Source: Leucobacter sp. cx-42 (GTDB lineage Bacteria > Actinomycetota > Actinomycetes > Actinomycetales > Microbacteriaceae). From it: DNA of 64,000 bases. A program made the position numbers and the translations under genes. Shown here in pieces: positions 13,523-20,984 of the stretch. The DNA lies in NCBI RefSeq assembly GCF_014529985.1, contig NZ_JACVMU010000001.1, positions 248,001 through 312,000 of the forward strand, given 5' to 3'. Positions within the stretch are counted from its first letter, which is position 1. Each line of letters begins with the position of its first letter. Under the pieces are notes generated by a model. The model searched no databases. It was given only the letters and a program-made list of their open reading frames with translations, and was not told the origin of the DNA.

Positions 13523-13612
13523 ATGAACAATCTAATTGCGCGAGCAGACAACTGTCAACATGGTGCGATTATCAATATGAGCACTTGCGTTGCTCGAAAT
13601 GAGTGCTACTGT
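13515..13612. promoter_or_regulatory. Divergent immunity promoters with three operator-like palindromes
   Basis: Leftward promoter: TTGACA (13558-13553) and TAGATT (13534-13529), spacer 18. Rightward promoter: TTGCGT (13585-13590) and TACTGT (13607-13612), spacer 16. Three related palindromes: TTGCTCATATGAACAA (13515-13530), TTATCAATATGAGCAC (13569-13584) and TTGCTCGAAATGAGTGC (13590-13606). Both transcripts would start at, or one base from, their ATG. Confidence 0.7.
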
Positions 13613-13618
13613 ATCCCT

Positions 13619-14071
13619 ATGAACAAACGAGATCGCTCCGAACTGTTCGCCCGCTACGTTGGGCTGGCACTCAAGGGCCGCATCATCACGCAGGGCAAGA
13701 CAGCGAAGGCCGTGGCGACAGAGATGCAGCGGAGTCCAGCTGCATTCAACCGGTGGCTCAACGGAAAAGTTGAGATTCCACTCTCTGTGTTCGCAGAAGC
13801 ATGCGAAGTGATTGATGTGGAACCACACACCATCGTCGAGGATGCCTACAGCCGCCTTTGCCTCGAGCACGGCGAGCGTGACGGGACCATGCACCCTGAA
13901 GACTCGTCAGAGGATTACAGCTACCCAGGCGAGCATGAAAGCAACGTGATTGTCGGTGGCTTCGGGCAGAATGCGAGCACCGAAGAAATACCCGAGAACG
14001 TAGAAGAAGAATGGGCCGGCCTTTATGCCGCCCAGAAAAAGGGCGTAGAGCCCGAAGAACACACCCCGTAA
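13619..14071 (+). CDS. CI-like phage repressor (HTH)
   Basis: 150 residues from ATG 13619. The N-terminal half has an HTH (GKTAKAVATEMQRSPAAFNRWLNGKVEIPLSVFAEACEVIDV), the C-terminal half is acidic with no LexA-type peptidase signature. The start lies 7 nt past the -10 TACTGT and has no Shine-Dalgarno sequence, so the mRNA is probably leaderless. The ImmA-like metalloprotease downstream suggests induction by cleavage of this repressor, as in ICEBs1 ImmR/ImmA. Divergent from the Cro-like gene. Confidence 0.8.
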   Translation: MNKRDRSELFARYVGLALKGRIITQGKTAKAVATEMQRSPAAFNRWLNGKVEIPLSVFAEACEVIDVEPHTIVEDAYSRLCLEHGERDGTMHPEDSSEDYSYPGEHESNVIVGGFGQNASTEEIPENVEEEWAGLYAAQKKGVEPEEHTP

Positions 14072-14091
14072 CTGACGAGCCACCCGCGGCC

Positions 14092-14118
14092 CCGGGCGCA
14101 CCCTCTAAGCGCCCGGGG
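14092..14118 (+). terminator. Hairpin after repressor gene
   Basis: CCCGGGCGC pairs with GCGCCCGGG around CACCCTCTAA. No clear U-tract follows; it may reduce read-through from the repressor into the protease and integrase genes. Confidence 0.45.
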
Positions 14119-14154
14119 GTGACTCAGTGCACCCAATTTCAGATTGGAGACCAC

Positions 14155-14535
14155 ATGTACGACCCCGCATTTGACCCGCTAGAACGTCTCGCGGATCGAG
14201 GCGTCCAAATTATCCAGCACCAGCTCCACAAGAACGACGCAATCTGGATACCCCGCAGAAACCTCATCATCGTCGATGAGGCACTTCACCCGATGATGCT
14301 GCGCCCAACGCTCACCCACGAATGGGTACATGTCATCAACAGCGATCCAGGCGGACACTACCCGCGCTTTGAGAACCGTGCAGATCTCATTTCAGCACGC
14401 ATACTAACCGACCCAAACCAATGGGCAGACTTAACCAAGATCCACGGCGACTACGACCACATCTGCCTCGAAATCGGCATCACACGAGGACAATTTATGG
14501 CGTATTACCAAGACCAACTCAGGAAGGCCGCATAA
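14155..14535 (+). CDS. ImmA/IrrE-type metalloprotease
   Basis: 126 residues from ATG 14155 with GGAG 5 nt upstream. HEWVH (H55, E56, H59) is the gluzincin zinc motif, followed by ENRADLISARIL, whose Glu is the likely third ligand. ImmA proteins cleave phage or ICE repressors after DNA damage, which fits the adjacent HTH repressor. The stop TAA overlaps the integrase ATG by one base. Confidence 0.85.
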   Translation: MYDPAFDPLERLADRGVQIIQHQLHKNDAIWIPRRNLIIVDEALHPMMLRPTLTHEWVHVINSDPGGHYPRFENRADLISARILTDPNQWADLTKIHGDYDHICLEIGITRGQFMAYYQDQLRKAA

Positions 14536-15845
14536 TGGCTAAAGCATGGGTGACCGACCTGTGGGTAAAAGATGCAGTTGTCGAACTGCCAGATGGTAGC
14601 TCAATGAAAGTGCCACCATCCGCCGCTCAACTAAAGGCAATCAAGACCTTGCCCGACCAGTTTCGCTCTGGCCGATTTGGTCGTGGTAAGCGCTGGCGCG
14701 TCACCTGGGAAGACGCAATGGAGCAGAAGACCAAGGCGCGCCTTTTTGCAACCAAAAGCGAGGCCGACACCTACCGCGCCGAATTGGAGGACGACATTCG
14801 CATGGGTCGCTACATTGACCCTGCAGATAAAGAGCGCCCGTTCTCGGAGGTTGCCGAACTCTGGTACGAATCCAAGCGCCGAATCAAAGGTTCGACACGT
14901 GGCCGCTATCGCCGCGAGCTCGACAACTACGTAATCCCCAAGTGGGGGAAGTTGCCGATCGGAGCCATCACACGCGTCAAAATCGACAAATGGGTAACAC
15001 AGCTCGAAAAAGGAACAGCACCGTTCTCATTCGACAAGAACAAGCACATCAAAGCCACGGTCCGCACCCCTAAGCCAGCTTCAGCAACGTATATCGACCA
15101 CATCGTTCGGGCCACTTTCGGCAGCGTTATTCGCTACGCCTTGAAGGAGCACTGGATCACGACGAACCCACTTGCAAATGTTGAACTCCCGCAGCCTGAG
15201 ATGAAGCCTGAAAAACTTCCAGTTCTAACTTTCGCTCAGGTTGAGCAGCTCGCCAGGGATGCCTATGATCTCCGAAAATGGCCAACCGATGCTGTCTTGG
15301 TTCTATTCCTTGCATACACGGGAGCACGGATCAGCGAAGCGCTCGCCTTACAGATCCACGATCTGGAACCGGAAAGGCTGCGCGCAAACATCGTGCGCAC
15401 TTGGACAGAAGACGAGAACGACACGAAGGTCATCGGCAGCCCCAAAGGTAAACAAGCTCGCGCAGTTCCTGTCCCCGACTTCATCATGGCGCTTATCGGC
15501 AGCATTACGGCAGGACGCGATAGCAAGGACTGGGTCTTCCTCTCCAAACGGGGCGTCGTCATTGACCGGAAGCGCTGGTACTTCCACACATGGCGAAAGC
15601 TAATGGCACTTCGCGAGTACCCGGAAGGCTTTAGGATCCACGATCTAAGGCATACTGCCGCATCACATTCAATCGCTGCCGGAGCCGATGTGAAGATTGT
15701 GCAACTCATGCTTGGACACAAGGACGCTACCGAGACCCTCAACATCTACGGGCACATGTGGCCTGACAAGTTAGACCAAGTCCTGGATCTTGTAGGGCGA
15801 CAACGAGCCATCGAAGTGAAGGCCCCACTCGAACTAACAGGATGA
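14535..15845 (+). CDS. int: Tyrosine recombinase (phage integrase)
   Basis: 436 residues from ATG 14535 (TAATG junction). It has an N-terminal arm-binding part with WRVTWEDAMEQKTKARLFATKSEADTYRAELE and a SAM-like core-binding domain (about 95-230). The catalytic domain holds R265 (TGARISEAL), H369 and R372 (HDLRH), LGHKD near 395, and nucleophile Y405 (NIYGH). It integrates and excises the element at an attachment site. The tRNA-Arg 3' end lies 148 bp downstream, so this tRNA is the probable target. Confidence 0.96.
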   Translation: MAKAWVTDLWVKDAVVELPDGSSMKVPPSAAQLKAIKTLPDQFRSGRFGRGKRWRVTWEDAMEQKTKARLFATKSEADTYRAELEDDIRMGRYIDPADKERPFSEVAELWYESKRRIKGSTRGRYRRELDNYVIPKWGKLPIGAITRVKIDKWVTQLEKGTAPFSFDKNKHIKATVRTPKPASATYIDHIVRATFGSVIRYALKEHWITTNPLANVELPQPEMKPEKLPVLTFAQVEQLARDAYDLRKWPTDAVLVLFLAYTGARISEALALQIHDLEPERLRANIVRTWTEDENDTKVIGSPKGKQARAVPVPDFIMALIGSITAGRDSKDWVFLSKRGVVIDRKRWYFHTWRKLMALREYPEGFRIHDLRHTAASHSIAAGADVKIVQLMLGHKDATETLNIYGHMWPDKLDQVLDLVGRQRAIEVKAPLELTG

Positions 15846-15932
15846 CTTGGGAGCCTGGCGAACTTTGCCATCGTGTCCCAATCGTGTCCCAGCACTACTC
15901 GGCGCCAGAATACGTTTGCTCCAAAAACAAGA

Positions 15933-15978
15933 AAACCCCCTCAACTTTCGCTGAATATCAACGAAGTTGAGGGGGTTT
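15933..15978. terminator. Bidirectional terminator between int and tRNA-Arg
   Basis: AAACCCCCTCAACTT (15933-15947) and AAGTTGAGGGGGTTT (15964-15978) form a 15-bp perfect stem with A/T tracts on both sides. It serves int from the left and the tRNA from the right. Confidence 0.8.
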
Positions 15979-15993
15979 CTCTCTTGCTTGCAG

Positions 15994-16066
15994 TGCCCCC
16001 GGAGGGATTCGAACCCCCGACCCTCAGTACCGGAAACTGATGCTCTATCCCCTGAGCTACGGAGGC
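15994..16066 (-). tRNA. tRNA-Arg (anticodon CCG)
   Basis: 73-nt cloverleaf on the minus strand: acceptor GCCTCCG/CGGGGGC, D arm GCTC/GAGC, anticodon stem TCAGT/ACTGA around TTCCGGT (anticodon CCG), T arm with GGTTCGAAT loop. CCA is not encoded. Its 3' end faces the integrase, so it is the probable attB/attachment core. Confidence 0.96.
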
Positions 16067-16150
16067 GGACACTTGCAAAACGAGCCTATCGCATTTCCAG
16101 AAGCCGCCACGCCACCTGCGCACAATCTCCCCCAATTCGCGACCTCCCAC

Positions 16151-16184
16151 TTGACAAAACCAATACCCCCGGGGGTATCATAAT
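16151..16184 (+). promoter_or_regulatory. Promoter overlapped by CsoR-like palindrome
   Basis: TTGACA (16151-16156) and TATCAT (16176-16181, 19-bp spacer; CATAAT at 16179 is an alternative) flank a perfect 16-bp palindrome ATACCCCCGGGGGTAT (16163-16178). C/G-tract palindromes ending in ATA/TAT are typical of CsoR/CstR-family repressor operators. It drives the 16243-17043 operon. Confidence 0.7.
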
Positions 16185-16242
16185 TTCACCGAACACCAAC
16201 CCGCGACCGCGCGGGAACCGTCTCCGAAAGGATCCGCCCACT

Positions 16243-16428
16243 ATGTGTCGAGCGACCACCTGCCGCACCTGCAATAAGACCACCTGGGCTGGCTGTGGCC
16301 AGCACATCTCGTCCGTCAAGCGCGGCGTTCCCGCGGCACAGTGGTGCAACGGCAAGCACACCCAGGCCGAAATCAATGCGGCCAAGGAAAGCCGCCCCGG
16401 TTTCTTCGCGCGCCTGTTCGGCCGCTAA
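16243..16428 (+). CDS. Small Cys-rich protein, first gene of thioredoxin operon
   Basis: 61 residues from ATG 16243 with AAAGGA upstream. The start MCRATTC-RTCNK-TTWAGCGQHI carries four Cys and a His, then one more Cys in QWCNGKH, and a C-terminal helix RPGFFARLFGR that could touch the membrane. It is homologous to the 39-residue protein at 16924 (shared C-x2-CNK-x-TWAGCG-x-HI). No named family comes to mind. With a thioredoxin between two such proteins and a CsoR-like operator, metal (copper) or sulfur-species handling is a fair inference. Confidence 0.75.
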   Translation: MCRATTCRTCNKTTWAGCGQHISSVKRGVPAAQWCNGKHTQAEINAAKESRPGFFARLFGR

Positions 16429-16509
16429 GCCTCCCCAGCGGGCACTTTTCGAGCGGCCGACCCGCTTTTACACTGACTTTTCCTATCTCTTTCTGCAAGG
16501 ATCATCATT

Positions 16510-16893
16510 ATGGCTACGAAAACGCTCACCACTGAGAACTTCCAGGCAGCTGTCGACGCCGAGGGCATCCTCTTCGTTGACTTCTGGGCAGAATGGTGCG
16601 GCCCGTGCCGCAACTTCGCGCCGACCTACGAGAAGGCTTCAGAGACTCACGCCGACATCGTGTTCGGCAAGGTCGACACCGAGGCTGAGCAGCAGCTCGC
16701 GGCTCAGTTCCAGATCACGTCGATTCCCACGCTGATGATTTTCCGTGATGGCATTCTGGTCTTCGCGCAGCCCGGCGCACTGCCTGGCCCACAGCTTGAG
16801 CAGCTCATTCAGGGCGCTCGCGACCTCGACATGGACGATGTCCGTCGCCAGATTGCTGAGCAGGAAGCGGCAAACGCCGACTCCGCCAACTAA
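16510..16893 (+). CDS. Thioredoxin
   Basis: 127 residues: thioredoxin fold with active site W29-C30-G-P-C33, FVDFWAEWCGPCRNF, a cis-Pro in ITSIPTLMIF near residue 72, and an acidic C-terminal extension of about 20 residues beyond the usual length. It reduces disulfides using thioredoxin reductase. AAGGA precedes the start. Placement between two Cys-rich mini-proteins suggests they are substrates or partners; that is inference. Confidence 0.93.
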   Translation: MATKTLTTENFQAAVDAEGILFVDFWAEWCGPCRNFAPTYEKASETHADIVFGKVDTEAEQQLAAQFQITSIPTLMIFRDGILVFAQPGALPGPQLEQLIQGARDLDMDDVRRQIAEQEAANADSAN

Positions 16894-16923
16894 TCACTCA
16901 CACAATATTTAAGGAATCACACC

Positions 16924-17043
16924 ATGTGCGCACGAGTAACCTGCGAGAACTGCAACAAGCCGACCTGGGCTGGCTGCGGCAGCCACATCGAGGAGGCGCT
17001 TGCGGGCGTCGCTGAGGCAGATCGCTGCAGCTGCAACGCCTAA
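16924..17043 (+). CDS. 39-aa Cys-rich protein, paralogue of 16243 product
   Basis: Starts at ATG 16924 with AAGGA 8 nt upstream and ends at TAA 17041. It has seven Cys: MCARVTCENCNKPTWAGCG, and CSC near the end. It shares the C-x2-CNK-x-TWAGCG-x-HI core with the 61-residue protein at the head of the operon. Too short for many gene finders. A metal-binding or redox mini-protein is likely. Confidence 0.72.
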   Translation: MCARVTCENCNKPTWAGCGSHIEEALAGVAEADRCSCNA

Positions 17044-17063
17044 TCGCGTTGTTGAACTGAGAC

Positions 17064-17100
17064 GGAGGGGCAAGCACCACTAGGTGCTTGCCCCTCCTTC
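17064..17100 (+). terminator. Terminator of thioredoxin operon
   Basis: GGAGGGGCAAGCACC (17064-17078), loop ACTA, GGTGCTTGCCCCTCC (17083-17097), then TTC. A 15-bp perfect stem between convergent genes. Confidence 0.8.
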
Positions 17101-17120
17101 GTTACGTGTGGGCGGATCCG

Positions 17121-18494
17121 CTAGCGCGCATCAAGCGCTCGACCACCGCGCTCCACCAGTCCCCAAGCAGCCGCGGCCGCAATGAAGAAGAAGACAGCGA
17201 AGACGCCGAAGGTGACGCCCGATCCGCCAGCCACGAGCAGCACGGGCACGAGCAGCGGCGCGATGATCGACGCGATACGGCCGACGCCTGCGGCCCAGCC
17301 AGCTCCGGTGCCGCGCAGTGAGGTCGGGTATAGCTCGGGGGTGACCGCGTACAGTGCACCCCACGCGCCAAGGTTGAAGAACGACAGCGCCATGCCAGAG
17401 GCGATGATCGCAGGCTCGGCGTGGACCGTACCGAAGGCAATCGCCGAGGCGGCCGAACCAACGAGGAACACCGACAGCGTGAGGCGGCGGCCCCACTTCT
17501 CAATGAGCCATGCGGCGACGGCATAGCCGGGCAGCTGAGCGAGGGTGATGATGAGGGTGAAGCCGAACGACTTCACAAGCGGGAATCCGGCGTCAACGAG
17601 GATGCTCGGGATCCAGATGAATGCGCCGTAGTAGGCGAAGTTTACGCAGAACCAGACGGTCCAGATCGCCGCGGTGCGGCCTCGGAATTCCTTCGACCAG
17701 AGCGCCCCAACGCGTGACTTGCCCGGAGCACCAATCTGCTCGGCGGGGTTTTCTTCTACCTCAGGGGCCACCTGTGCGATACGTGCGGTGCCTGCCGACT
17801 TCTCGAAGTCAGCAACGATCTTCTCAGCCTCGTCGAGGCGACCACGGCCGGCGAGCCAGCGCGGCGACTCAGGCAGTGCCCAGCGCACAATGAGGGCGTA
17901 CACCGCGGGAATCGCGCCGATCGCGAAGGCCCAGCGCCAGCCGTTGTCAGATGCGGGGACGACGAAGTAACCAATGAGTGCCGACGCGGTCCAGCCGACA
18001 GCCCAGAACGCTTCGAGGATGACGATGATGCGGCCGCGGATTCGTGCCGGCGCAAACTCACTGACGTACGTCGATGCGACCGGGAGCTCGGCACCGAGTC
18101 CCAGACCCACGAAGAAGCGGAACACAAGCAGAACGCCGATGCCGCCAACAAGCGCACTCGCGCCGGTAGCGAGACCGTAGATGAGGAGCGTGATCGCGAA
18201 CACCTGGCGGCGGCCGATCTTGTCAGCGAGCAGGCCACCGAAGCTTGCGCCGATCGCCATGCCGGCAAAGCCGATCGAGGCGACAAGGCCAGCCTCGCCC
18301 TTGGTGATCTCCCACTGCGCGATGAGCGCGGCGACGATGAACGAGATGAGACCGACGTCCATCGCGTCGAGCGCCCAGCCAATGCCGGAGCCGACAAGAA
18401 TCTTGCGGTGCTTACGGGTGAAGGGCAGCGCGTCAAGGCGCTGCGAGACCGACTCTGGAGTCGTCTGGTGTGGTTCGGACATACCTGGAAACAT
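17121..18494 (-). CDS. MFS transporter, NiaP-like (niacin/aromatic acid)
   Basis: 457 residues, about 12 membrane helices. GSGIGWALDAMDVGLISFIVAAL, LLADKIGRRQVF, LGLGAELPVASTYVSEFAPARIRGRIIVILEAFWAVGW and LSFFNLGAWGALYAVTPELYPTSLRGTG closely match my recollection of Bacillus NiaP, a proton-coupled niacin importer. Substrate is inferred from that resemblance; related aromatic-acid carriers are the alternative. A second ATG at 18482 is an equally possible start, and neither has a clear ribosome binding site. Confidence 0.85.
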   Translation of the reverse strand: MFPGMSEPHQTTPESVSQRLDALPFTRKHRKILVGSGIGWALDAMDVGLISFIVAALIAQWEITKGEAGLVASIGFAGMAIGASFGGLLADKIGRRQVFAITLLIYGLATGASALVGGIGVLLVFRFFVGLGLGAELPVASTYVSEFAPARIRGRIIVILEAFWAVGWTASALIGYFVVPASDNGWRWAFAIGAIPAVYALIVRWALPESPRWLAGRGRLDEAEKIVADFEKSAGTARIAQVAPEVEENPAEQIGAPGKSRVGALWSKEFRGRTAAIWTVWFCVNFAYYGAFIWIPSILVDAGFPLVKSFGFTLIITLAQLPGYAVAAWLIEKWGRRLTLSVFLVGSAASAIAFGTVHAEPAIIASGMALSFFNLGAWGALYAVTPELYPTSLRGTGAGWAAGVGRIASIIAPLLVPVLLVAGGSGVTFGVFAVFFFIAAAAAWGLVERGGRALDAR

Positions 18495-18598
18495 AAGCCA
18501 GATTTCACAAGCACGTCCGACATATTAATGACATTCATAGTTGGCGGATCGCGCCACCCACTGCGCCGGTCCGGGACTGCGCACCCCGAAAAGACGCG

Positions 18599-18638
18599 AA
18601 ATCCCGCCCGGTCCACGTGCTGGGACCGGGCGGGATTT
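18599..18638. terminator. Bidirectional terminator
   Basis: AAATCCCGCCCGGTCC (18599-18614) pairs with GGACCGGGCGGGATTT (18623-18638): 16 bp, 8-nt loop. It lies downstream of trmB (leftward). Confidence 0.8.
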
Positions 18639-18679
18639 CGTTCGCTGGGGCGGATCCGCCCCCACAAATTCAGTGGCGC

Positions 18680-19459
18680 TCAGACCGCGCGATAAGTGAG
18701 ATCGCGAATATCTCGGCCCTTGTCGAGACCCTTCTGCTCGAAGGCGGTGAGGATGCGACCGTCGAAGCGCTCGGCCCATTCGCCCTCAAACGCGCGCTCA
18801 AACTGCGGTACTGCATCCATGACCTCGCGCATGTGGTCTGCGTACTCCTGCCAGTCAGTCGCGGTGCGCAGGATGCCGCCGGGCTTCAGCGCGCGGTGCA
18901 CGATCGCAGCGAACTCGGGGCTAATTAGTCGGCGCTTGTGGTGCTTGGTCTTGGGCCAGGGGTCCGGGAAGAAGACCCACACCTCGTCGACCGACGACTC
19001 AGGGAGGTAGCGCTCGAGCAGCTCGGGTGCGTTGACCTCTGCGAGGCGCAGGTTGTCGAGGTCGAGGCGCTCAGCACGAATCATCGTGCGCGCAAGGCCA
19101 CCCGTGTAGACCTCAACCGCAAGGAAGTTGGTTTCAGGGTTGTTCTCTGCTGCGTTCAGGATCGCGTGACCCTGACCCGAGCCGACCTCAACGATGAGCG
19201 GAGCCTTGCGGCCATACAGCTCTTCGGGGTCGCCCGTGACACCCTCAGCGAGGCTCGCGGTTGCGGGGCCGTGCGGGATGTCGAGCAGGAAGCGGGGGCT
19301 CAGTTCCTCCCACGCACGCTCCTGCGAATCGGTCGTCCGGCCGTTACGGCGCACGAACGACACCGGGGCATCGCGGAACGTTTCGGGGTTGTTGTGGCGG
19401 GCCGAGTGTTCGTTCTCTGCGGCCACATTCTGGTTCTGATCTTCACTCACAAAGAACAA
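18680..19459 (-). CDS. trmB: tRNA (guanine-N7-)-methyltransferase TrmB
   Basis: 259 residues. SAM motif [13 protein letters not shown] (about residue 88), then [28 protein letters not shown], and the family signature [26 protein letters not shown]. Makes m7G46 in the variable loop of tRNAs using SAM. The first 45 residues are a charged, poorly conserved extension, and a later start is possible. Divergent from aroQ, 53 bp away. Confidence 0.93.
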   Translation of the reverse strand: MFFVSEDQNQNVAAENEHSARHNNPETFRDAPVSFVRRNGRTTDSQERAWEELSPRFLLDIPHGPATASLAEGVTGDPEELYGRKAPLIVEVGSGQGHAILNAAENNPETNFLAVEVYTGGLARTMIRAERLDLDNLRLAEVNAPELLERYLPESSVDEVWVFFPDPWPKTKHHKRRLISPEFAAIVHRALKPGGILRTATDWQEYADHMREVMDAVPQFERAFEGEWAERFDGRILTAFEQKGLDKGRDIRDLTYRAV

Positions 19460-19512
19460 CGGTAGTCGGGCTTACTGAGACACCGCAAAGCGAGCGCACT
19501 AACATGGGGATT

Positions 19513-19956
19513 ATGACTCGCCGCATCCTGCTCGTGAATGGCCCGAACCTCAACATGCTCGGCACGCGTGAGCCTGCCATTTACGGCCACGAGACCCTGG
19601 CAGACGTGGTTGATCTCGTCACCAACACCGCTGCCGAATTCGGCCTCGAGGTGCGCGCGATGCAGTCAAACCACGAGGGCGACATCATCGACGCGATTCA
19701 TGCCGCGCGCACGGATTGCGAGGCAATCGTCATCAACCCGGCAGCGTTCACGCACACGTCAGTGGCGATTCTCGACGCGCTCATCGCCGCAGAACTGCCC
19801 GTCGCAGAGGTACATATCTCAAACGTGCACGCGCGCGAGGAGTTCCGTCACCACTCCTACGTCTCCCCCATCGCGAAATGCGTGATCGTGGGCTGCGGCG
19901 TGCAGGGCTACGAGTTCGCTGTTCGGCGGATCGCGGCGCTGCTCGCGGGCCAATAG
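19513..19956 (+). CDS. aroQ: 3-dehydroquinate dehydratase, type II
   Basis: 147 residues from ATG 19513 (GGGGATT before it; ATG 19504 is in frame and possible). [17 protein letters not shown] includes the catalytic Tyr region (Y25-like) and Arg; [32 protein letters not shown] and [17 protein letters not shown] follow, the complete type II signature. It dehydrates 3-dehydroquinate in the shikimate pathway as a dodecamer. Full length. Confidence 0.95.
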   Translation: MTRRILLVNGPNLNMLGTREPAIYGHETLADVVDLVTNTAAEFGLEVRAMQSNHEGDIIDAIHAARTDCEAIVINPAAFTHTSVAILDALIAAELPVAEVHISNVHAREEFRHHSYVSPIAKCVIVGCGVQGYEFAVRRIAALLAGQ

Positions 19957-19983
19957 CCACTGGCGCTGATCCGCCAATACCCG

Positions 19984-20904
19984 CTACCCCACGAGCGGGA
20001 AGATATTCAGCATGCCCGGATTGTGCGCGTGCACCAGCACTGCGAACACAATCGCGTCGAAGATGAGGTGCACCGTCACCACATAGCCGAGCGAGCGGGT
20101 GCGGACGAAAATAATTCCCTGCACGAGCGCGAACGGAATTGTGAGCAACGGTCCCCAAGACCGGTAGCCAAGCTCCCACAGGAACGACACGAACACCACC
20201 GCCTGGAGCATGTTCGCGAGCCAGACCGGGAAGTGGCGCAGCAGCACGTGGAAGACCGTGCAAATGAAGAAGAGTTCGTCCCAGATCCCGACCGCGCCAA
20301 CGCCGACAAACAGGCGCGTGATGAGGTTCGCATCGTCGACGACGGGCCAGTTCGCGTACACCCCCGACGTGATGAAGTACCACGGCAGAATCAGCCACGC
20401 GAGCACGACCACGGCCGCGAGCCAGGTCCAGTGCAGGCACCCCCAGGGCAGCCCCGGTCGCCACGGGAATCCGGTCGCGCGATCGCGATAGACAAACCGC
20501 GAGACCAAGTACGGCACCGCTACCGCGCCACCGAGCGCGAGCGTGAACCGCACCATCGACCAGGTATCGAGCTCCGCCGCGAGCGGGATCAGCCTGATGA
20601 TGCCGAGTCCCATCGCAATGAGCGAAAGGTCACGCAGCAGGCTGGGCGGGCGGGCTTCACCTGGGGCGGATCGCGGCAGCGGCACCGAGCAACTCGCACC
20701 GGTCGCCGTGTCAACGCAGCCGCCACGGTCGGCGTACCAGGCAGCGGCGAGGCCAAGCCCGAGCAAGATGACACCGGCCCAAATGTCGCCGAAGACAAAG
20801 AACGCGGGAGCAGCGAGCACCGTCAGCACCGCAGCAATGACGTGCCACGGCTTGACGCTGGGCACGAGTGTGCGGGGCGCGGCAGACGCGATGGGGTCGA
20901 TCAC
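19984..20904 (-). CDS. CPBP-type intramembrane protease homologue, altered motif
   Basis: 306 residues with about eight membrane helices. The C-terminal half has the CPBP/Abi arrangement: IWDELFFICTVFHVLLRHF where EExxxR is normal, VFVSFLWELGYRSWG for the F-x3-(H) motif, and YVVTVHLIFDA for the last His/Asp. The first Glu is Asp and the Arg is absent, so activity may differ or be lost. Function in this lineage unknown. The N-terminal soluble insert (about residues 60-90) is Pro/Arg-rich. Confidence 0.75.
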   Translation of the reverse strand: MIDPIASAAPRTLVPSVKPWHVIAAVLTVLAAPAFFVFGDIWAGVILLGLGLAAAWYADRGGCVDTATGASCSVPLPRSAPGEARPPSLLRDLSLIAMGLGIIRLIPLAAELDTWSMVRFTLALGGAVAVPYLVSRFVYRDRATGFPWRPGLPWGCLHWTWLAAVVVLAWLILPWYFITSGVYANWPVVDDANLITRLFVGVGAVGIWDELFFICTVFHVLLRHFPVWLANMLQAVVFVSFLWELGYRSWGPLLTIPFALVQGIIFVRTRSLGYVVTVHLIFDAIVFAVLVHAHNPGMLNIFPLVG

Positions 20905-20984
20905 TCTTTGAGGCTATCCCAGTGCCTTGAAGAAAACGTGAATTCGTACCTCACAATGTCAGTGGTCCGAAGTACGCTATCTCC

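Noticed and set aside
13466..13618. N-terminal extension of the CI-like repressor
   Set aside because: It would cover the operators and both promoters; ATG 13619 at the transcript start is far more likely.
15967..16242. Open frame upstream of the first Cys-rich gene
   Set aside because: It runs through the tRNA-Arg and the promoter/palindrome. The real start is ATG 16243.
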